The notes: generated by a model from the letters alone, not told the origin. A stretch of DNA of 64,000 nt from Sorex araneus (GCF_027595985.1 NC_073304.1:216162500-216226499); one strand, 5' to 3'. Counted from the stretch's first letter, positions 61,293 through 63,468 are shown. Numbers and translations are program-made.

Positions 61293-62193
61293 TATCAGTA
61301 TTATTGTAAACACATTACCGTAACTATTAAAAAATAGATAACACAAAGGGTCAAAGAGATAATACAGGGGCTAGAGCGATAGCACAGCGGGTAGGGCGTT
61401 TGCCTTGCATGCGGCCAACCCGGGTTCGATTCCCAGCATCCCATATGGTCCCCTGAGCACTGCCAGAGGTAATTCCTGAGTGCAGAGCCAGGAAGAAACC
61501 CCTGTGCATTGCTGGGTGTGACCCAAAAAGAAAAAATAAGAAAAAAGAAACCAGGAGGGGACACCCCAGTCCTGCAGTGTGGCAGGGGCCAAGGGAGAGA
61601 CCCTCAGACTGGGGACTGGACATGGCCGCTTTGCCTGTGGCGCACAGTCCCCGAAGGCCTCCCTGAGGAGGTGACTATGGGGGGGCGGGGTTCACGCAGA
61701 GGAAACAGGAGAGTTCACAGGCAAAGGGCCTGAGACAGGAACATACAGGGCTGGAACAAGTGTGACATTGCTGATGTTTAGGCCTGGGGGCAATTTGGGT
61801 TGGAACTGGGCGCGAGGGCTGGTGCCCGGGGATGCAGCGGGCAGGCAGACCCCCCCACGCAGTGCCTGCTCTAAGAGGCGGTCAGTGCCCGATGGGTGGC
61901 AAATGCTGGTAGCAGGGCCCGCAGTGGTGAGGGGGCTAGGACCACTATACCGGGGCACTCGGCTGTGCGTCCCCTGACCCTCCGGGAGCCCAGACACCCC
62001 AGTCTCTGGGCCTGGCTGTGGGGCTGGGTCTGCAGAGATGTGGGGTGCCCTGGAAAGGGGGCCTGGGCACCATGGGCTGGGACTGCCTGTGTGACGCTGT
62101 GCCCCTGTCCCCAGCGCTGGCAGGACCTCAATGTCATCAGCAGCCTGCTCAAGTCCTTCTTCCGGAAGCTGCCAGAGCCACTGTTCACCGACG
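11320..62193 (+). CDS. ARHGAP23: ARHGAP23, Rho GTPase-activating protein 23 (17 coding exons, 3' end beyond the window)
   Basis: The protein stimulates GTP hydrolysis by Rho-family GTPases. Joined exons: 11320-11376, 36309-36470, 39561-39588, 40915-41010, 41139-41217, 41382-41436, 44558-45710, 47826-47981, 48116-48227, 49045-49102, 50028-50171, 55184-55501, 56587-56648, 56846-56976, 57862-57983, 58301-58456, 62115-62193. All have AG/GT borders and compatible phases, giving 989 codons plus one base. Domains: PDZ about residues 39-156 (carboxylate loop GFGF 51-54); disordered Pro/Ser/Arg linker 160-680; PH about 685-800 (C-terminal helix Trp793); RhoGAP from about 885, with the arginine finger at Arg936 in GIYRVPG and [12 protein letters not shown] at 975-986. 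From memory the human protein is about 1490 residues, so roughly 500 residues are outside. The paralogue ARHGAP21 has the same PDZ-PH-RhoGAP order, but the linker and PH sequences fit ARHGAP23 better. No frameshift or in-frame stop is seen. Confidence 0.95.
12231..12322. repeat. (CA)n microsatellite
   Basis: A pure CA run at 12231-12263, followed by interrupted ACACAC/CAGACA sequence to about 12322. Confidence 0.95.
13384..13432 (-). repeat. short SINE 5'-end fragment
   Basis: GCGAAGGCAAGTGCCCTGCC plus GCTGTACTGTCGCTCCGGC is the reverse complement of the SINE head only. Confidence 0.6.
13515..13710 (-). repeat. MIR element
   Basis: The order ATCCCCATTTTCCAG, GAGGCACAGAGAG, AGAGTCACAGG and GTCAGAACC matches the reverse complement of the MIR core. 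Confidence 0.7.
14475..14570 (+). repeat. L2/MIR-type 3' tail
   Basis: CATCTGTGTCCCCGGC... GCACAGTGCCTGGCACAGAG... CATAAATGTTTGTGAA follows the shared 3' end of L2 and MIR elements. Confidence 0.55.
15770..15935 (+). repeat. MIR-like fragment
   Basis: CTCTGTGTGAACTCGCACAAAG, CAGCCTCAGTTTTCTGATCC and the later GTGAGGTAACAC parallel the sense MIR order. The copy is diverged. Confidence 0.45.
15962..16022. repeat. pyrimidine-rich simple repeat (CT/TCTG)n
   Basis: An interrupted CTCTGTGTCTCT tract directly upstream of a reverse SINE. It probably derives from that element's tail. Confidence 0.75.
16023..16170 (-). repeat. SOR-type SINE, diverged
   Basis: A reverse copy with GGGCCACACCCAGTCATGC and a duplicated GGGATATATGGGATGCC segment, ending TCTCTTCAACCCC. 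Confidence 0.8.
16171..16222. repeat. (CT)n microsatellite
   Basis: A near-pure CT run of about 40 bases, followed by two interruptions (TTGCTCTCG). Confidence 0.95.
16223..16365 (-). repeat. old SINE fragment
   Basis: A weak reverse match: TTGGTGATGCTTAGGGACTCC, then GGGGACGAACCCAGGGCTTC and caagcaaagcacatgctc. Confidence 0.5.
18059..18072. promoter_or_regulatory. palindromic homeodomain-type site
   Basis: CATTAGCTCTAATG is a perfect 6-bp inverted repeat around two bases and contains two TAAT cores. It lies in single-copy intron 1 sequence. Function is not established. Confidence 0.3.
18672..18721. repeat. three tandem copies of a 17-bp unit
   Basis: CTGCCTGTCTAGAACCC is repeated three times with almost no change. 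Confidence 0.9.
18856..19025 (+). repeat. full-length SOR-type SINE
   Basis: The copy runs from GGACTGGAGTGATAGCACAG to the A tail, with an intact B box GGTTCGATTCCC. It is bounded by AAAGAGGGAGATGGG at 18841-18855 and AAAGAGGGAGACGGG at 19026-19040 (one mismatch). Confidence 0.92.
19041..19212 (+). repeat. SOR-type SINE, older
   Basis: CTGGAGAGATATTCCAATGGG begins a diverged + copy. The younger SINE at 18856 inserted at its 5' edge. Confidence 0.8.
19330..19458 (-). repeat. old SINE fragment
   Basis: TTTTGGTTTTTGGGCC... GGTCGAACCCTGGG... GAGCCATTTCTCCAGCC fits a reverse, diverged SINE with internal loss. Confidence 0.6.
19660..19866 (+). repeat. SOR-type SINE (left arm of an inverted pair)
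   Basis: A near-consensus + copy with the B box GGTTCAAATCCC and a long A/GAAA tail. A reverse copy starts about 12 bases downstream. Confidence 0.92.
19879..20081 (-). repeat. SOR-type SINE (right arm of an inverted pair)
   Basis: T/TTC tract, then a near-consensus reverse copy ending GCTATCTCTCCAGCCCC. Confidence 0.93.
20083..20272 (-). repeat. SOR-type SINE, second reverse copy
   Basis: A T tract plus near-consensus reverse body, head to tail with the previous element. Confidence 0.93.
20285..20466 (-). repeat. SOR-type SINE, diverged
   Basis: A reverse copy retaining GGCCATATGGGGTACACGGG and GCAAGGCAAATTGCC, ending TCTCTCTCGAACCCC. Confidence 0.75.
20558..20706 (+). repeat. old SINE copy
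   Basis: AGGTTGGAGAGATAGCTCAG starts the copy and ACTACCAGATGTGGCTCCCAA ends it, before an A-rich tail. The middle is strongly diverged. Confidence 0.6.
20726..20919 (+). repeat. SOR-type SINE with an A/T-rich tail
   Basis: The copy begins AGGAGCTGGAGTGATAGTAC, has the B box GGTTCGATCCC and ends in an (ATAA)n tail that abuts the repeat at 20920-21078. Confidence 0.88.
20920..21078 (+). repeat. repeat with a terminal (GTGACA)n tract
   Basis: The block reads CACGGCAGAGCCTGGCAAGC, then TCGTATTCGATATACCAATAA and GGAGATGTTACTGGTGCC, and ends in about four GTGACA units. I recall near-identical blocks elsewhere in shrew DNA, often joined to a SINE. The family name is not known to me. Confidence 0.55.
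21120..21205 (-). repeat. possible MIR fragment
   Basis: TTTATTGGTCACTTCAGTGCC... CATACAACACCATGAGG resembles a reverse MIR 3' half. Too diverged for certainty. Confidence 0.35.
21290..21474 (-). repeat. full-length SOR-type SINE
   Basis: A reverse near-consensus copy. The duplication TGGATCTCTACTTTA is at 21275-21289 and 21475-21489. Confidence 0.94.
21664..21840 (-). repeat. SOR-type SINE, diverged
   Basis: GGGGTCACATCCAGCAGTGC through GTACTATCTCTCCAGCACCC in reverse order, with a degenerate middle. Confidence 0.75.
21868..22028 (+). repeat. tRNA-derived SINE, other subfamily
   Basis: It starts GGGCCTGGGGCTGTGGCTTC and has a B-box-like CTTGGATTTGATCCC. The 3' half (CCTTGAGCACTGAATCATG, GTCGGGTGTGGCCCCA) matches the SOR body, but the 5' end differs from the common SOR head. 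It may be an older subfamily. Confidence 0.6.
22180..22220. repeat. C10/A9 homopolymer junction and AT-rich tail
   Basis: A poly-C then poly-A run followed by ATTTATATATA. Confidence 0.7.
22540..23120 (+). promoter_or_regulatory. CpG-rich intronic element with CCAAT, octamer and GC motifs
   Basis: The block carries TATAAGT (22550), ACCAATCG (about 22657), the octamer ATTTGCAT (22675-22682) and CACGCCC boxes, then a CpG-rich segment to about 23110. The motif set resembles a promoter or enhancer. No open frame with splice signals is convincing. Confidence 0.4.
24550..24832 (+). repeat. polypurine (GGA)n array with an embedded minisatellite
   Basis: About 280 bases of the + strand are almost all purine. 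GGA/GAA runs alternate with a unit containing GGAGAGCCCTTGAAGGAGAA, which recurs at about 24614, 24678, 24747 and 24816. Confidence 0.95.
25081..25100 (+). promoter_or_regulatory. candidate CTCF site
   Basis: CGCCGGCAGGGGGCGCTGCT is a strong forward match to the CTCF core, inside a short CpG-rich stretch (25020-25215). Confidence 0.55.
25530..25672 (-). repeat. old SINE fragment
   Basis: GGATCGGGATCGAACCCGGTG... CAAAGCGTGTGCTCCAGC... TTGAGCCAGCCCC follows the reverse layout of the older SINE subfamily. Confidence 0.55.
25746..25895 (-). repeat. SOR-type SINE with a 22-25 bp internal deletion
   Basis: A young reverse copy lacking the segment between two TTACTCCTGG direct repeats, which suggests loss by recombination between them. 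Target duplication GAATTATGATATAATTTTT at 25727-25745 and 25896-25914. Confidence 0.95.
26285..26448 (-). repeat. old SINE copy
   Basis: A reverse, diverged copy: GGGGGGTCACACACAGCAG..., then GCATGCAAAGCACAGTCCAG and GAGCCATATCTCCCCCAGC. Confidence 0.6.
26463..26630 (-). repeat. SOR-type SINE
   Basis: A moderately diverged reverse copy ending GTACTATTGCTCTGGTCCCC. Confidence 0.82.
26631..26940 (-). repeat. T/TG tract and old SINE-like fragment
   Basis: A T tract with (TG)7 is followed by diverged reverse SINE segments (ACCACACCCAGGGATGCTCG... GAACTCTCTCCTGGCC). Confidence 0.45.
26942..27265 (-). repeat. LINE-1 3'-end fragment (L1M type)
   Basis: TGTGTCTGGCTTATTTTACTC, CATAATGTCTTCCAAGG, AATTCCATTGTGTGGAT, CCTGATGGATGTCTGGC and CCAGAAGTGGCAACTC follow, in order, the reverse complement of the mammalian L1 3' region. 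No intact open reading frame. Confidence 0.75.
27458..27634 (-). repeat. SOR-type SINE, diverged
   Basis: GGGGCCACACCCAGAAGTG through TCTATCTCTGGGCCC in reverse order. Confidence 0.78.
28386..28586 (-). repeat. old SINE with insertion
   Basis: A reverse copy with GATCACTCCTGGAAGTGC, an extra GC-rich segment, then GATTGAACCCGAGTTG and a degraded head. Confidence 0.65.
28818..28898. repeat. pyrimidine-rich minisatellite
   Basis: Three to four copies of a 17-20 bp unit of the type CTCCTCCCCATCACTCCC. Confidence 0.75.
30177..30315 (+). repeat. SOR-type SINE, diverged and deleted
   Basis: GGGCTGGAGAGACAGC... GCACTGGCCTTGCAGG, B-box region lost, then GTGTGGCCCCCAAAGC and an A-rich end. Confidence 0.7.
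31730..31875 (+). repeat. older SINE copy
   Basis: GGCTGGCTGAGAGATAACTC... CCTGGGTTTGATCCCTGGC... ending in an A-rich tail. Confidence 0.7.
31894..32080 (+). repeat. full-length SOR-type SINE
   Basis: A near-consensus + copy with (AAAAG)n tail. Duplication AAAGAAACCCAGGACCAG at 31876-31893 and, with one mismatch, 32081-32098. Confidence 0.93.
32099..32240 (+). repeat. older SINE copy
   Basis: GGCACTTGCCTTGCATGAAGC and TTTGATCTCCAACACCCC identify a diverged + copy. Confidence 0.65.
32696..32792. repeat. degenerate (TG)n tract
   Basis: GTGTGCATGTGTACGTG-type alternating purine-pyrimidine sequence, with (GT)n at about 32757-32772. Confidence 0.85.
33130..33890 (+). promoter_or_regulatory. CpG island inside intron 1 (candidate internal promoter or first exon)
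   Basis: CpG density is as high as at the island at 11 kb. A donor-like CCAGG/GTGAGC lies at 33722/33723. No ATG-initiated frame joins ARHGAP23 exon 2 in phase, so any exon here would probably be 5' UTR, or would belong to an unrelated RNA. Long open frames on both strands are explained by GC content. Confidence 0.5.
34498..34528 (+). repeat. (GGGGGT)n tract, G-quadruplex-prone
   Basis: Five G5-6 runs separated by single T bases. Confidence 0.9.
35830..35998 (+). repeat. SOR-type SINE
   Basis: A near-consensus + copy (GGTTGGAGTGATAGTACAGC; B box GGTTCGATTCCC) whose end is GTGTGATGG plus A10 instead of the usual ACCCAAAAAGC. Confidence 0.9.
36309..36470 (+). CDS. ARHGAP23: ARHGAP23 exon 2 (PDZ N-terminal half)
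   Basis: Encodes residues 20-73 in phase 0 to phase 0. [15 protein letters not shown] (50-64) supplies the PDZ carboxylate-binding GFGF loop and strand beta-2. The acceptor CTCCTGCAG/CTG and donor AAG/GTAGGG are good. The preceding [15 protein letters not shown] forms the first strand. Confidence 0.95.
37744..37906 (-). repeat. SOR-type SINE, diverged
   Basis: TTTTTGGGCCACACCTGGTGG through GCAAAGCCTGCACTCGACCC in reverse order. Confidence 0.75.
37940..38148 (-). repeat. SOR-type SINE with T-rich/(TTTA)n head
   Basis: A moderately young reverse copy ending CTATCACTCTGGCCC, missing a few bases of the A-box region (GCTGACTATC). Confidence 0.88.
38161..38351 (-). repeat. SOR-type SINE
   Basis: (TC)n and T tracts, then a near-consensus reverse body. 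The flanks GGGAAGATCCAGT (before) and GGGAAGGTCCAGT (after) look like the target duplication. Confidence 0.92.
38545..38730 (-). repeat. older SINE copy
   Basis: A reverse, diverged copy ending ACTCTTACTCCAGTCCC. Confidence 0.7.
38749..38924 (-). repeat. full-length SOR-type SINE
   Basis: Near-consensus reverse copy with duplication TGAAAGTTTCTT at 38737-38748 and 38925-38936. Confidence 0.94.
39561..39588 (+). CDS. ARHGAP23: ARHGAP23 exon 3 (28-nt microexon)
   Basis: Encodes EEENGGRGG (74-82) plus the first base of Gly83, in the loop between PDZ strands beta-2 and beta-3. It was found by the CTCCTGCAG/GAG acceptor, the GAG/GTAAGG donor and the need for one extra base before exon 4. Skipping it would break the frame. 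Confidence 0.9.
40078..40137. repeat. (TG)n microsatellite ending in a CG/CA alternation
   Basis: A pure TG run of about 45 bases followed by CGCGCACGCACGCATGCA, all alternating purine-pyrimidine. Confidence 0.97.
40286..40455 (-). repeat. SOR-type SINE, diverged
   Basis: A reverse copy with CAGCCGCACCCAGC and ending CCCTGTCTCTCCAGCCCC. Confidence 0.78.
40562..40737 (-). repeat. SOR-type SINE
   Basis: T tract, GAGTCACACCTGGCAATG, ending GTACTGTCGCTCCAGCCCC. Confidence 0.9.
40915..41010 (+). CDS. ARHGAP23: ARHGAP23 exon 4 (PDZ core)
   Basis: Completes Gly83 and encodes 84-114 plus one base. [20 protein letters not shown] then HRAGLRTG are the PDZ beta-3 strand and the typical GPAxxAGLxxGD helix entry. 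Acceptor CCCCCAG/GA, donor ACAG/GTGAGC. Confidence 0.95.
41139..41217 (+). CDS. ARHGAP23: ARHGAP23 exon 5 (PDZ)
   Basis: Encodes 116-140 and parts of the flanking codons: [18 protein letters not shown] then VIALIQN. VNGE and the alpha-2 helix residues are standard PDZ positions. Introns 4 (128 bp) and 5 (164 bp) on either side are short. Confidence 0.95.
41382..41436 (+). CDS. ARHGAP23: ARHGAP23 exon 6 (end of PDZ)
   Basis: Completes Ser141 and encodes [18 protein letters not shown] (142-159), the last PDZ strand. Ends in phase 0 at CTG/GTGAGT. Confidence 0.95.
42640..43150 (+). promoter_or_regulatory. CpG-rich block with ATG and donor-like site
   Basis: A GC/CpG-rich stretch in intron 6. 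ATGs at 43048 and 43082 precede a donor-like GAGAG/GTATGC at 43100/43101. Neither ATG frame joins exon 7 in phase, so a simple alternative N-terminus is not supported. An internal promoter with a non-coding first exon remains possible. Confidence 0.3.
43281..43350. repeat. (TG)n microsatellite
   Basis: About 45 bases of pure TG preceded by CGTGCGTATGCG alternations. Confidence 0.97.
43950..44368. repeat. long degenerate TG array
   Basis: Over 400 bases of GTGTG-rich sequence with GAGT and CTGT interruptions, ending about 190 bases before the exon 7 acceptor. Confidence 0.9.
44558..45710 (+). CDS. ARHGAP23: ARHGAP23 exon 7 (large linker exon)
   Basis: This 1153-bp exon encodes residues 160-543 and one base of Asp544. 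It begins [20 protein letters not shown] and includes [60 protein letters not shown] and [16 protein letters not shown]. These blocks are recognised as ARHGAP23 linker. The region is rich in Pro, Ser and Arg, probably disordered, with several basic RxxS sites typical of kinase or 14-3-3 targets (inference). GC content is very high, which also opens the antisense frames. Confidence 0.96.
45915..45968. repeat. (TTTA)n microsatellite
   Basis: About 13 TTTA units. It is continuous with the tail of the reverse SINE that follows. Confidence 0.97.
45969..46134 (-). repeat. SOR-type SINE
   Basis: A near-consensus reverse copy, GCTTTTTGAGTCACACCC to CTATCGCTCCAGCCC. Confidence 0.93.
46151..46312 (-). 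repeat. (TA)n tract and diverged SINE
   Basis: Nine TA units and a T run lead into a reverse body with GGGATTGAACCCAGGTTGGC and TGTACATTCTCTGCAGCCC. Confidence 0.75.
46328..46436 (-). repeat. old SINE fragment
   Basis: CACCTGGTGGTGCTCAGGGG... GGGATTGAAGCTGGGC... GAGCTGTCTCTGGCCCC in reverse layout. Confidence 0.6.
46467..46675. repeat. (TTCC)n/(TCCC)n array
   Basis: At least 20 TTCC units at 46492-46568, then TCCC/TTCC alternation to about 46660. Confidence 0.97.
46969..46985 (+). promoter_or_regulatory. candidate CTCF site
   Basis: GAGGCAGGGGGCGCTTC is a forward match to the CTCF core. Confidence 0.4.
47231..47381 (+). repeat. SOR-type SINE lacking the B-box segment
   Basis: A + copy in which GCACGCAGC runs straight into ATCCTATATG, so the B box is absent. 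A clear duplication AGAAAGTCAGTCCTGG flanks it at 47215-47230 and 47382-47397. Confidence 0.92.
47826..47981 (+). CDS. ARHGAP23: ARHGAP23 exon 8
   Basis: Completes Asp544 and encodes 545-595: [20 protein letters not shown], then [17 protein letters not shown] and GRHYSQDC. Linker sequence recognised as ARHGAP23. Acceptor TTGTGCAG/AC, donor GCA/GTGAGT. Confidence 0.95.
48116..48227 (+). CDS. ARHGAP23: ARHGAP23 exon 9
   Basis: Completes Ser596 and encodes 597-632: [20 protein letters not shown] then [16 protein letters not shown]. The basic RRSS and ERSKSCDD blocks look like phosphorylation sites. Intron 8 upstream is only 134 bp. Confidence 0.95.
48262..48411 (-). repeat. SOR-type SINE, diverged
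   Basis: A reverse copy from TTTTGGACCACACTCAGTGG to CATTGCTCTAGTTCC, lacking most of the gcaaggcaaacg block. Confidence 0.78.
48412..48638. repeat. (CT)n/(CCCT)n pyrimidine tract
   Basis: About 225 bases of almost pure pyrimidine on the + strand. Confidence 0.97.
48672..48960. repeat. two old SINE fragments in opposite orientation
   Basis: A weak reverse fragment at about 48672-48795 and a diverged + copy at about 48798-48960 (GCGCTCGCCTTGCATGCGGC... CCGGGTGTGGCCCC). Confidence 0.6.
49045..49102 (+). CDS. ARHGAP23: ARHGAP23 exon 10
   Basis: Completes Arg633 and encodes [19 protein letters not shown] (634-652), a basic, possibly helical segment ahead of the PH domain. Donor GGG/GTGAGT. Confidence 0.94.
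49103..50027 (+). other. ARHGAP23: intron 10 of ARHGAP23
   Basis: Single-copy-looking sequence without recognised repeats or exons. Ends CTCGCTGCAG. Confidence 0.8.
50028..50171 (+). CDS. ARHGAP23: ARHGAP23 exon 11 (start of PH domain)
   Basis: Encodes 653-700: [40 protein letters not shown] and [16 protein letters not shown] is the first PH strand (EGWL signature). As remembered, human has YYK where this sequence has CYK. Confidence 0.95.
50882..51077 (-). repeat. SOR-type SINE
   Basis: A reverse copy with a small internal duplication (AGGGATTCAGGGATTATTCC), ending CTATCACTCCAGCCC. AGAACCTCAACTTT before and AGAACCTCAGCTTT after look like its target duplication. Confidence 0.9.
52445..52690 (-). 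repeat. old SINE-like fragments
   Basis: Weak reverse segments, GGGACGACTCCTGGTGGTAC and CAGGGCCACATCTGGTGATTC, then a degraded head. Confidence 0.4.
52827..52902 (+). repeat. tandem GGGCGTGGC motifs
   Basis: Four copies of TGGGCGTGGC-type sequence at about 52829, 52845, 52865 and 52883, spaced 16-20 bases. Each resembles a KLF/SP site. Confidence 0.6.
53372..53545 (+). repeat. SOR-type SINE, moderately diverged
   Basis: GGCGGGAGAGATAGTACAGTGG through GTGTGGCCCCCAAAC and an A-rich tail. Confidence 0.85.
53676..53832 (+). repeat. SOR-type SINE, diverged
   Basis: GGTAGGGCACTTGCTTGCC... AAGTTTGATCTTTGGC... with an eroded 3' end. Confidence 0.7.
54185..54387 (-). repeat. SOR-type SINE with (TTTA)n head
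   Basis: A reverse copy ending CTATTGCTCTGTCCCC. The duplication ATGCTAGCATTTA is at 54172-54184 and about 54389-54401. Confidence 0.92.
54589..54772 (+). repeat. SOR-type SINE
   Basis: GGGCTGGAGTGATAGCACAGCC with the B box GGTTCGATTCCC. The 3' end is altered to GGGGATGACTCCCCTAGCCC before the A tail. Confidence 0.9.
54773..54960 (+). repeat. SOR-type SINE, directly following
   Basis: A near-consensus + copy starting GGGGCTGGAGCAATAGTAC, inserted at the A tail of the previous element. Confidence 0.93.
55184..55501 (+). CDS. ARHGAP23: ARHGAP23 exon 12 (PH domain core)
   Basis: Encodes 701-806 in phase 0. [20 protein letters not shown] gives PH strands 1-2. An Ala/Gly-rich loop (731-743) follows, then [20 protein letters not shown] and [20 protein letters not shown]. 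The C-terminal helix [11 protein letters not shown] carries the PH-invariant Trp793. In ARHGAP21 the equivalent region takes part in ARF1 binding (known for the paralogue), so a similar role is an inference. Confidence 0.96.
55502..56586 (+). other. ARHGAP23: intron 12 of ARHGAP23
   Basis: Single-copy-looking sequence, with a MIR-like CCTCAGTTTCCCCTTCCG at 55568-55586 and a reverse MIR near the 3' end. No SINE of the SOR type. Confidence 0.8.
56330..56475 (-). repeat. MIR element
   Basis: GGAATGGAGGCTGAGAGAGG, CCAGATCACCCAGCTAGTG and GGAGTCCTGCTCTGG follow the reverse MIR core. Confidence 0.65.
56587..56648 (+). CDS. ARHGAP23: ARHGAP23 exon 13
   Basis: Encodes [20 protein letters not shown] (807-826) and two bases of Ser827, a helical linker after the PH domain. 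Acceptor CTCCAG/GAC, donor GAG/GTGAGT. Confidence 0.95.
56846..56976 (+). CDS. ARHGAP23: ARHGAP23 exon 14
   Basis: Completes Ser827 and encodes 828-870: [40 protein letters not shown] and GNK, plus one base of Asp871. A basic, serine-rich linker. A decayed copy of its 3' part lies in the next intron at 57496-57600. Confidence 0.95.
56994..57386. repeat. (TG)n and degenerate TG/TGCA array
   Basis: A pure TG run at 56995-57021 followed by about 360 bases of GTGTGCATG-type sequence. Confidence 0.95.
57496..57600 (+). pseudogene. decayed duplicate of ARHGAP23 exon 14
   Basis: From 57515 to 57590 the sequence aligns with exon 14 positions 56889-56965: by eye about 63 of 77 columns agree, including CTCAAGCAAAGTG and ACCAGTCTGC. 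An acceptor-like CTTTTCAG ends at 57495. The 5' half is shortened, one base is missing in the GGGG run, and the donor (AAAG/GTAGG in exon 14) has become GGTTGCTAG. If spliced in after exon 13 it would hit an early stop, so it is not a working exon. Confidence 0.8.
57862..57983 (+). CDS. ARHGAP23: ARHGAP23 exon 15 (entry to RhoGAP)
   Basis: Completes Asp871 and encodes 872-911: [20 protein letters not shown], then [28 protein letters not shown] is the usual start of the RhoGAP fold, preceded by a lysine-rich stretch. The donor is CAG/GTGGGT. Confidence 0.96.
57984..58300 (+). other. ARHGAP23: intron 15 of ARHGAP23
   Basis: 317 bases, GC-rich, with no repeat or exon seen. Ends GTGTCCACAG. Confidence 0.85.
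58301..58456 (+). CDS. ARHGAP23: ARHGAP23 exon 16 (RhoGAP arginine finger)
   Basis: Encodes 912-963: [52 protein letters not shown]. Arg936 (codon 58373-58375) in GIYRVPG is the catalytic arginine finger of RhoGAP proteins. It is intact, so GAP activity is expected. Confidence 0.97.
58749..58926 (-). repeat. full-length SOR-type SINE
   Basis: A near-consensus reverse copy, GCTTTTTGGGTCACACCCGG to CTATCACTCCAGCCC. Confidence 0.94.
59350..59478 (-). repeat. SOR-type SINE, deleted and diverged
   Basis: TTTTTTGCCACACCTAGTGG... GTACTGTCGCTCTAGCTC with the B-box region missing. Confidence 0.7.
59525..59640 (-). repeat. old SINE fragment
   Basis: TCTGGGGCCACACCTGGTGG and the following weak match in reverse layout. 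Confidence 0.45.
60811..60828 (-). promoter_or_regulatory. candidate CTCF site, reverse orientation
   Basis: GGTGCCCCCTGGTGGGCG is the reverse complement of a CCACCAGGGGGCACC core. Confidence 0.5.
61097..61290 (+). repeat. SOR-type SINE (5' member of a two-SINE unit)
   Basis: A near-consensus + copy with an (AAAAG)n tail. Its 5' flank AAAGAAACCAGGGGAGGG is not repeated after its own tail, but after the next SINE. Confidence 0.93.
61366..61542 (+). repeat. SOR-type SINE (3' member of a two-SINE unit)
   Basis: A near-consensus + copy starting GGGGCTAGAGCGATAGC. The bases after its tail, AAAGAAACCAGGAGGGG, match the 5' flank of the SINE at 61097 with a 2-base gap. Confidence 0.93.
62115..62193 (+). 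CDS. ARHGAP23: ARHGAP23 exon 17 (RhoGAP; last exon in the window)
   Basis: Encodes [20 protein letters not shown] and EPLFTD (964-989) plus one base of the next codon. [13 protein letters not shown] is the conserved RhoGAP helix with the Lys and the LPEPL turn. Acceptor GTCCCCAG/CGC, donor GACG/GTGAGT. The rest of the domain is outside the window. Confidence 0.97.
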
Positions 62194-62374
62194 GTGAGTG
62201 GGACGAGAGGGGACCATGAGTCGGGAGATGATGGGACGGTGAGGGGAGCTGTGAGGGAGGGACAGTGAGTGGGGGACAGTGAGTGGGGGGACACGCTGAT
62301 GGCCACCTCCAGAGCCTGGGACGGCTCACAGGACAGACAGTGTGGGCTCTGCATGGGGTCCCAGGCTCCATCTC

Positions 62375-62465
62375 CTGCACAGTGCTCCCTCGAGCACTGC
62401 CGCAAGTGACTCTCAAGCTCCGAGCTGAGAGCAGCCTCTAAGCATTTGCTAGGTGTGGCCCCAAC
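62375..62465 (+). repeat. SINE 3'-half fragment
   Basis: GAGCACTGCCGCAAGTGACTC... GCTAGGTGTGGCCCCA is the + 3' half only. Confidence 0.55.
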
Positions 62466-62542
62466 TCACTCTCCCACCCAATTTTATTCTGGTTTGTCTG
62501 GTTCACTTTTGGCATTTTTGTTTTATTATTAAAAAAATCCCG

Positions 62543-62722
62543 GGGGCTGGAGTGATAGCACAGTGGTTAGGGCGTTTGCCTTGCATGCAGCCGACCCGGG
62601 TTCGATTCCCAGCATCCCATATGGTCCCTTGAGCATGGCCAGGGGTAATTCCTGAGTGCAGAGCCAGGAATAACCCCTGAGCATCGCTGGGTGTGACCCA
62701 AAAAGCAAAAAAAAAAAAAAAA
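62543..62722 (+). repeat. full-length SOR-type SINE
   Basis: GGGGGCTGGAGTGATAGCAC, B box GGTTCGATTCCC, ending in A17. Confidence 0.94.
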
Positions 62723-62727
62723 TTCCC

Positions 62728-62912
62728 TTGGGGGAGTTGCAGAGAAAGAGCACAGCGGGTGGGGCGCTTGCCTTGCACACAGCTGACCCAGGTTTAATCC
62801 CCAGCACCGAGTATGGTCCCCTGAGCCCTGCCAGGAGTGATCCCTGAGTACAGAGCCAGGGGTAACCCCCAACATATCTGGGTATGGCCCCAAAACATAA
62901 ATAAGTAAATAT
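62728..62912 (+). repeat. SOR-type SINE, moderately diverged
   Basis: GGGAGTTGCAGAGAAAGAGC with a degraded B box (GGTTTAATCCCC) and an (ATAA)n tail. Confidence 0.85.
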
Positions 62913-62918
62913 AAATAT

Positions 62919-62957
62919 TTTTTTTCTTTTTGGGTCACACCCAGAGATGCACAGGGT
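62919..62957 (-). repeat. truncated SINE 3' end
   Basis: T tract plus CTTTTTGGGTCACACCC and GAGATGCACAGGG only; the rest is absent. Confidence 0.75.
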
Positions 62958-63127
62958 GCATCTCCTCTCACAGGGAGGGAGAGTGATTTCCCTCCCCGGG
63001 GCGGGGACGCCTCTGTGCCCCTCGCGCTTGGGCCCTCCTGCCTTCCTCACCCTGGCTCAGCCTCCCCCAGTTCCTGCAGCCCCACCTGCGCTCGCTTTGC
63101 TTTCTCTGGCTTTTCTTTCCTTTACCT

Positions 63128-63270
63128 TTCTTTTGGTTGGGGGCCACAGCCCTTGGTCCTTAGAGGTTGCAGCCAGCAGTGCTCACTGTACCTCGTGGTG
63201 CTGGGGACAGAACACGGGTCACCAGCATGCAAAGCCTGTGCCCGGACCATTGAGCTGTCTCAGCCCTCAC
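63128..63270 (-). repeat. old SINE copy
   Basis: GGGGGCCACAGCCCTTGGTC... GCAAAGCCTGTGCCCGGACC... GAGCTGTCTCAGCCC, reverse and diverged. Confidence 0.55.
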
Positions 63271-63311
63271 TCTGCTGGCTTTGACCAGGAAAACACTAAT
63301 GTTTCCATGTC

Positions 63312-63467
63312 GGAGAGAAAACTCAAGGGCAGAGGCACTTGCCCTGCACGCTGGCGACCCTGGCTGTATCCTTGGCACCACATAGGGTCCACCAAGCCTT
63401 ACCAGGAGTGCTCCCTGAGCACAGAACCAGGATTGACCCTGAGCACCACCAGGGGTGGTCCCAAACC

Positions 63468-63468
<1 letters not shown>
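63312..63468 (+). repeat. SOR-type SINE, diverged
   Basis: GGCAGAGGCACTTGCCCTGC through CACCAGGGGTGGTCCCAAAC. Its tail has become a (CA)n run. Confidence 0.75.

Larger units (their letters stand above)
58457..62114 (+). other. ARHGAP23: intron 16 of ARHGAP23 (3.7 kb)
   Basis: Single-copy-looking sequence at 58457-58745, 58930-59345, 59640-61075 and 61565-62114. SINEs are listed separately. No exon is recognised. Confidence 0.8.

Noticed and set aside
11320..62193. Assignment to the paralogue ARHGAP21
   Set aside because: The domain order fits both, but the N-terminus [17 protein letters not shown], the exon 7 linker and the Ala-rich PH loop match ARHGAP23 as remembered.
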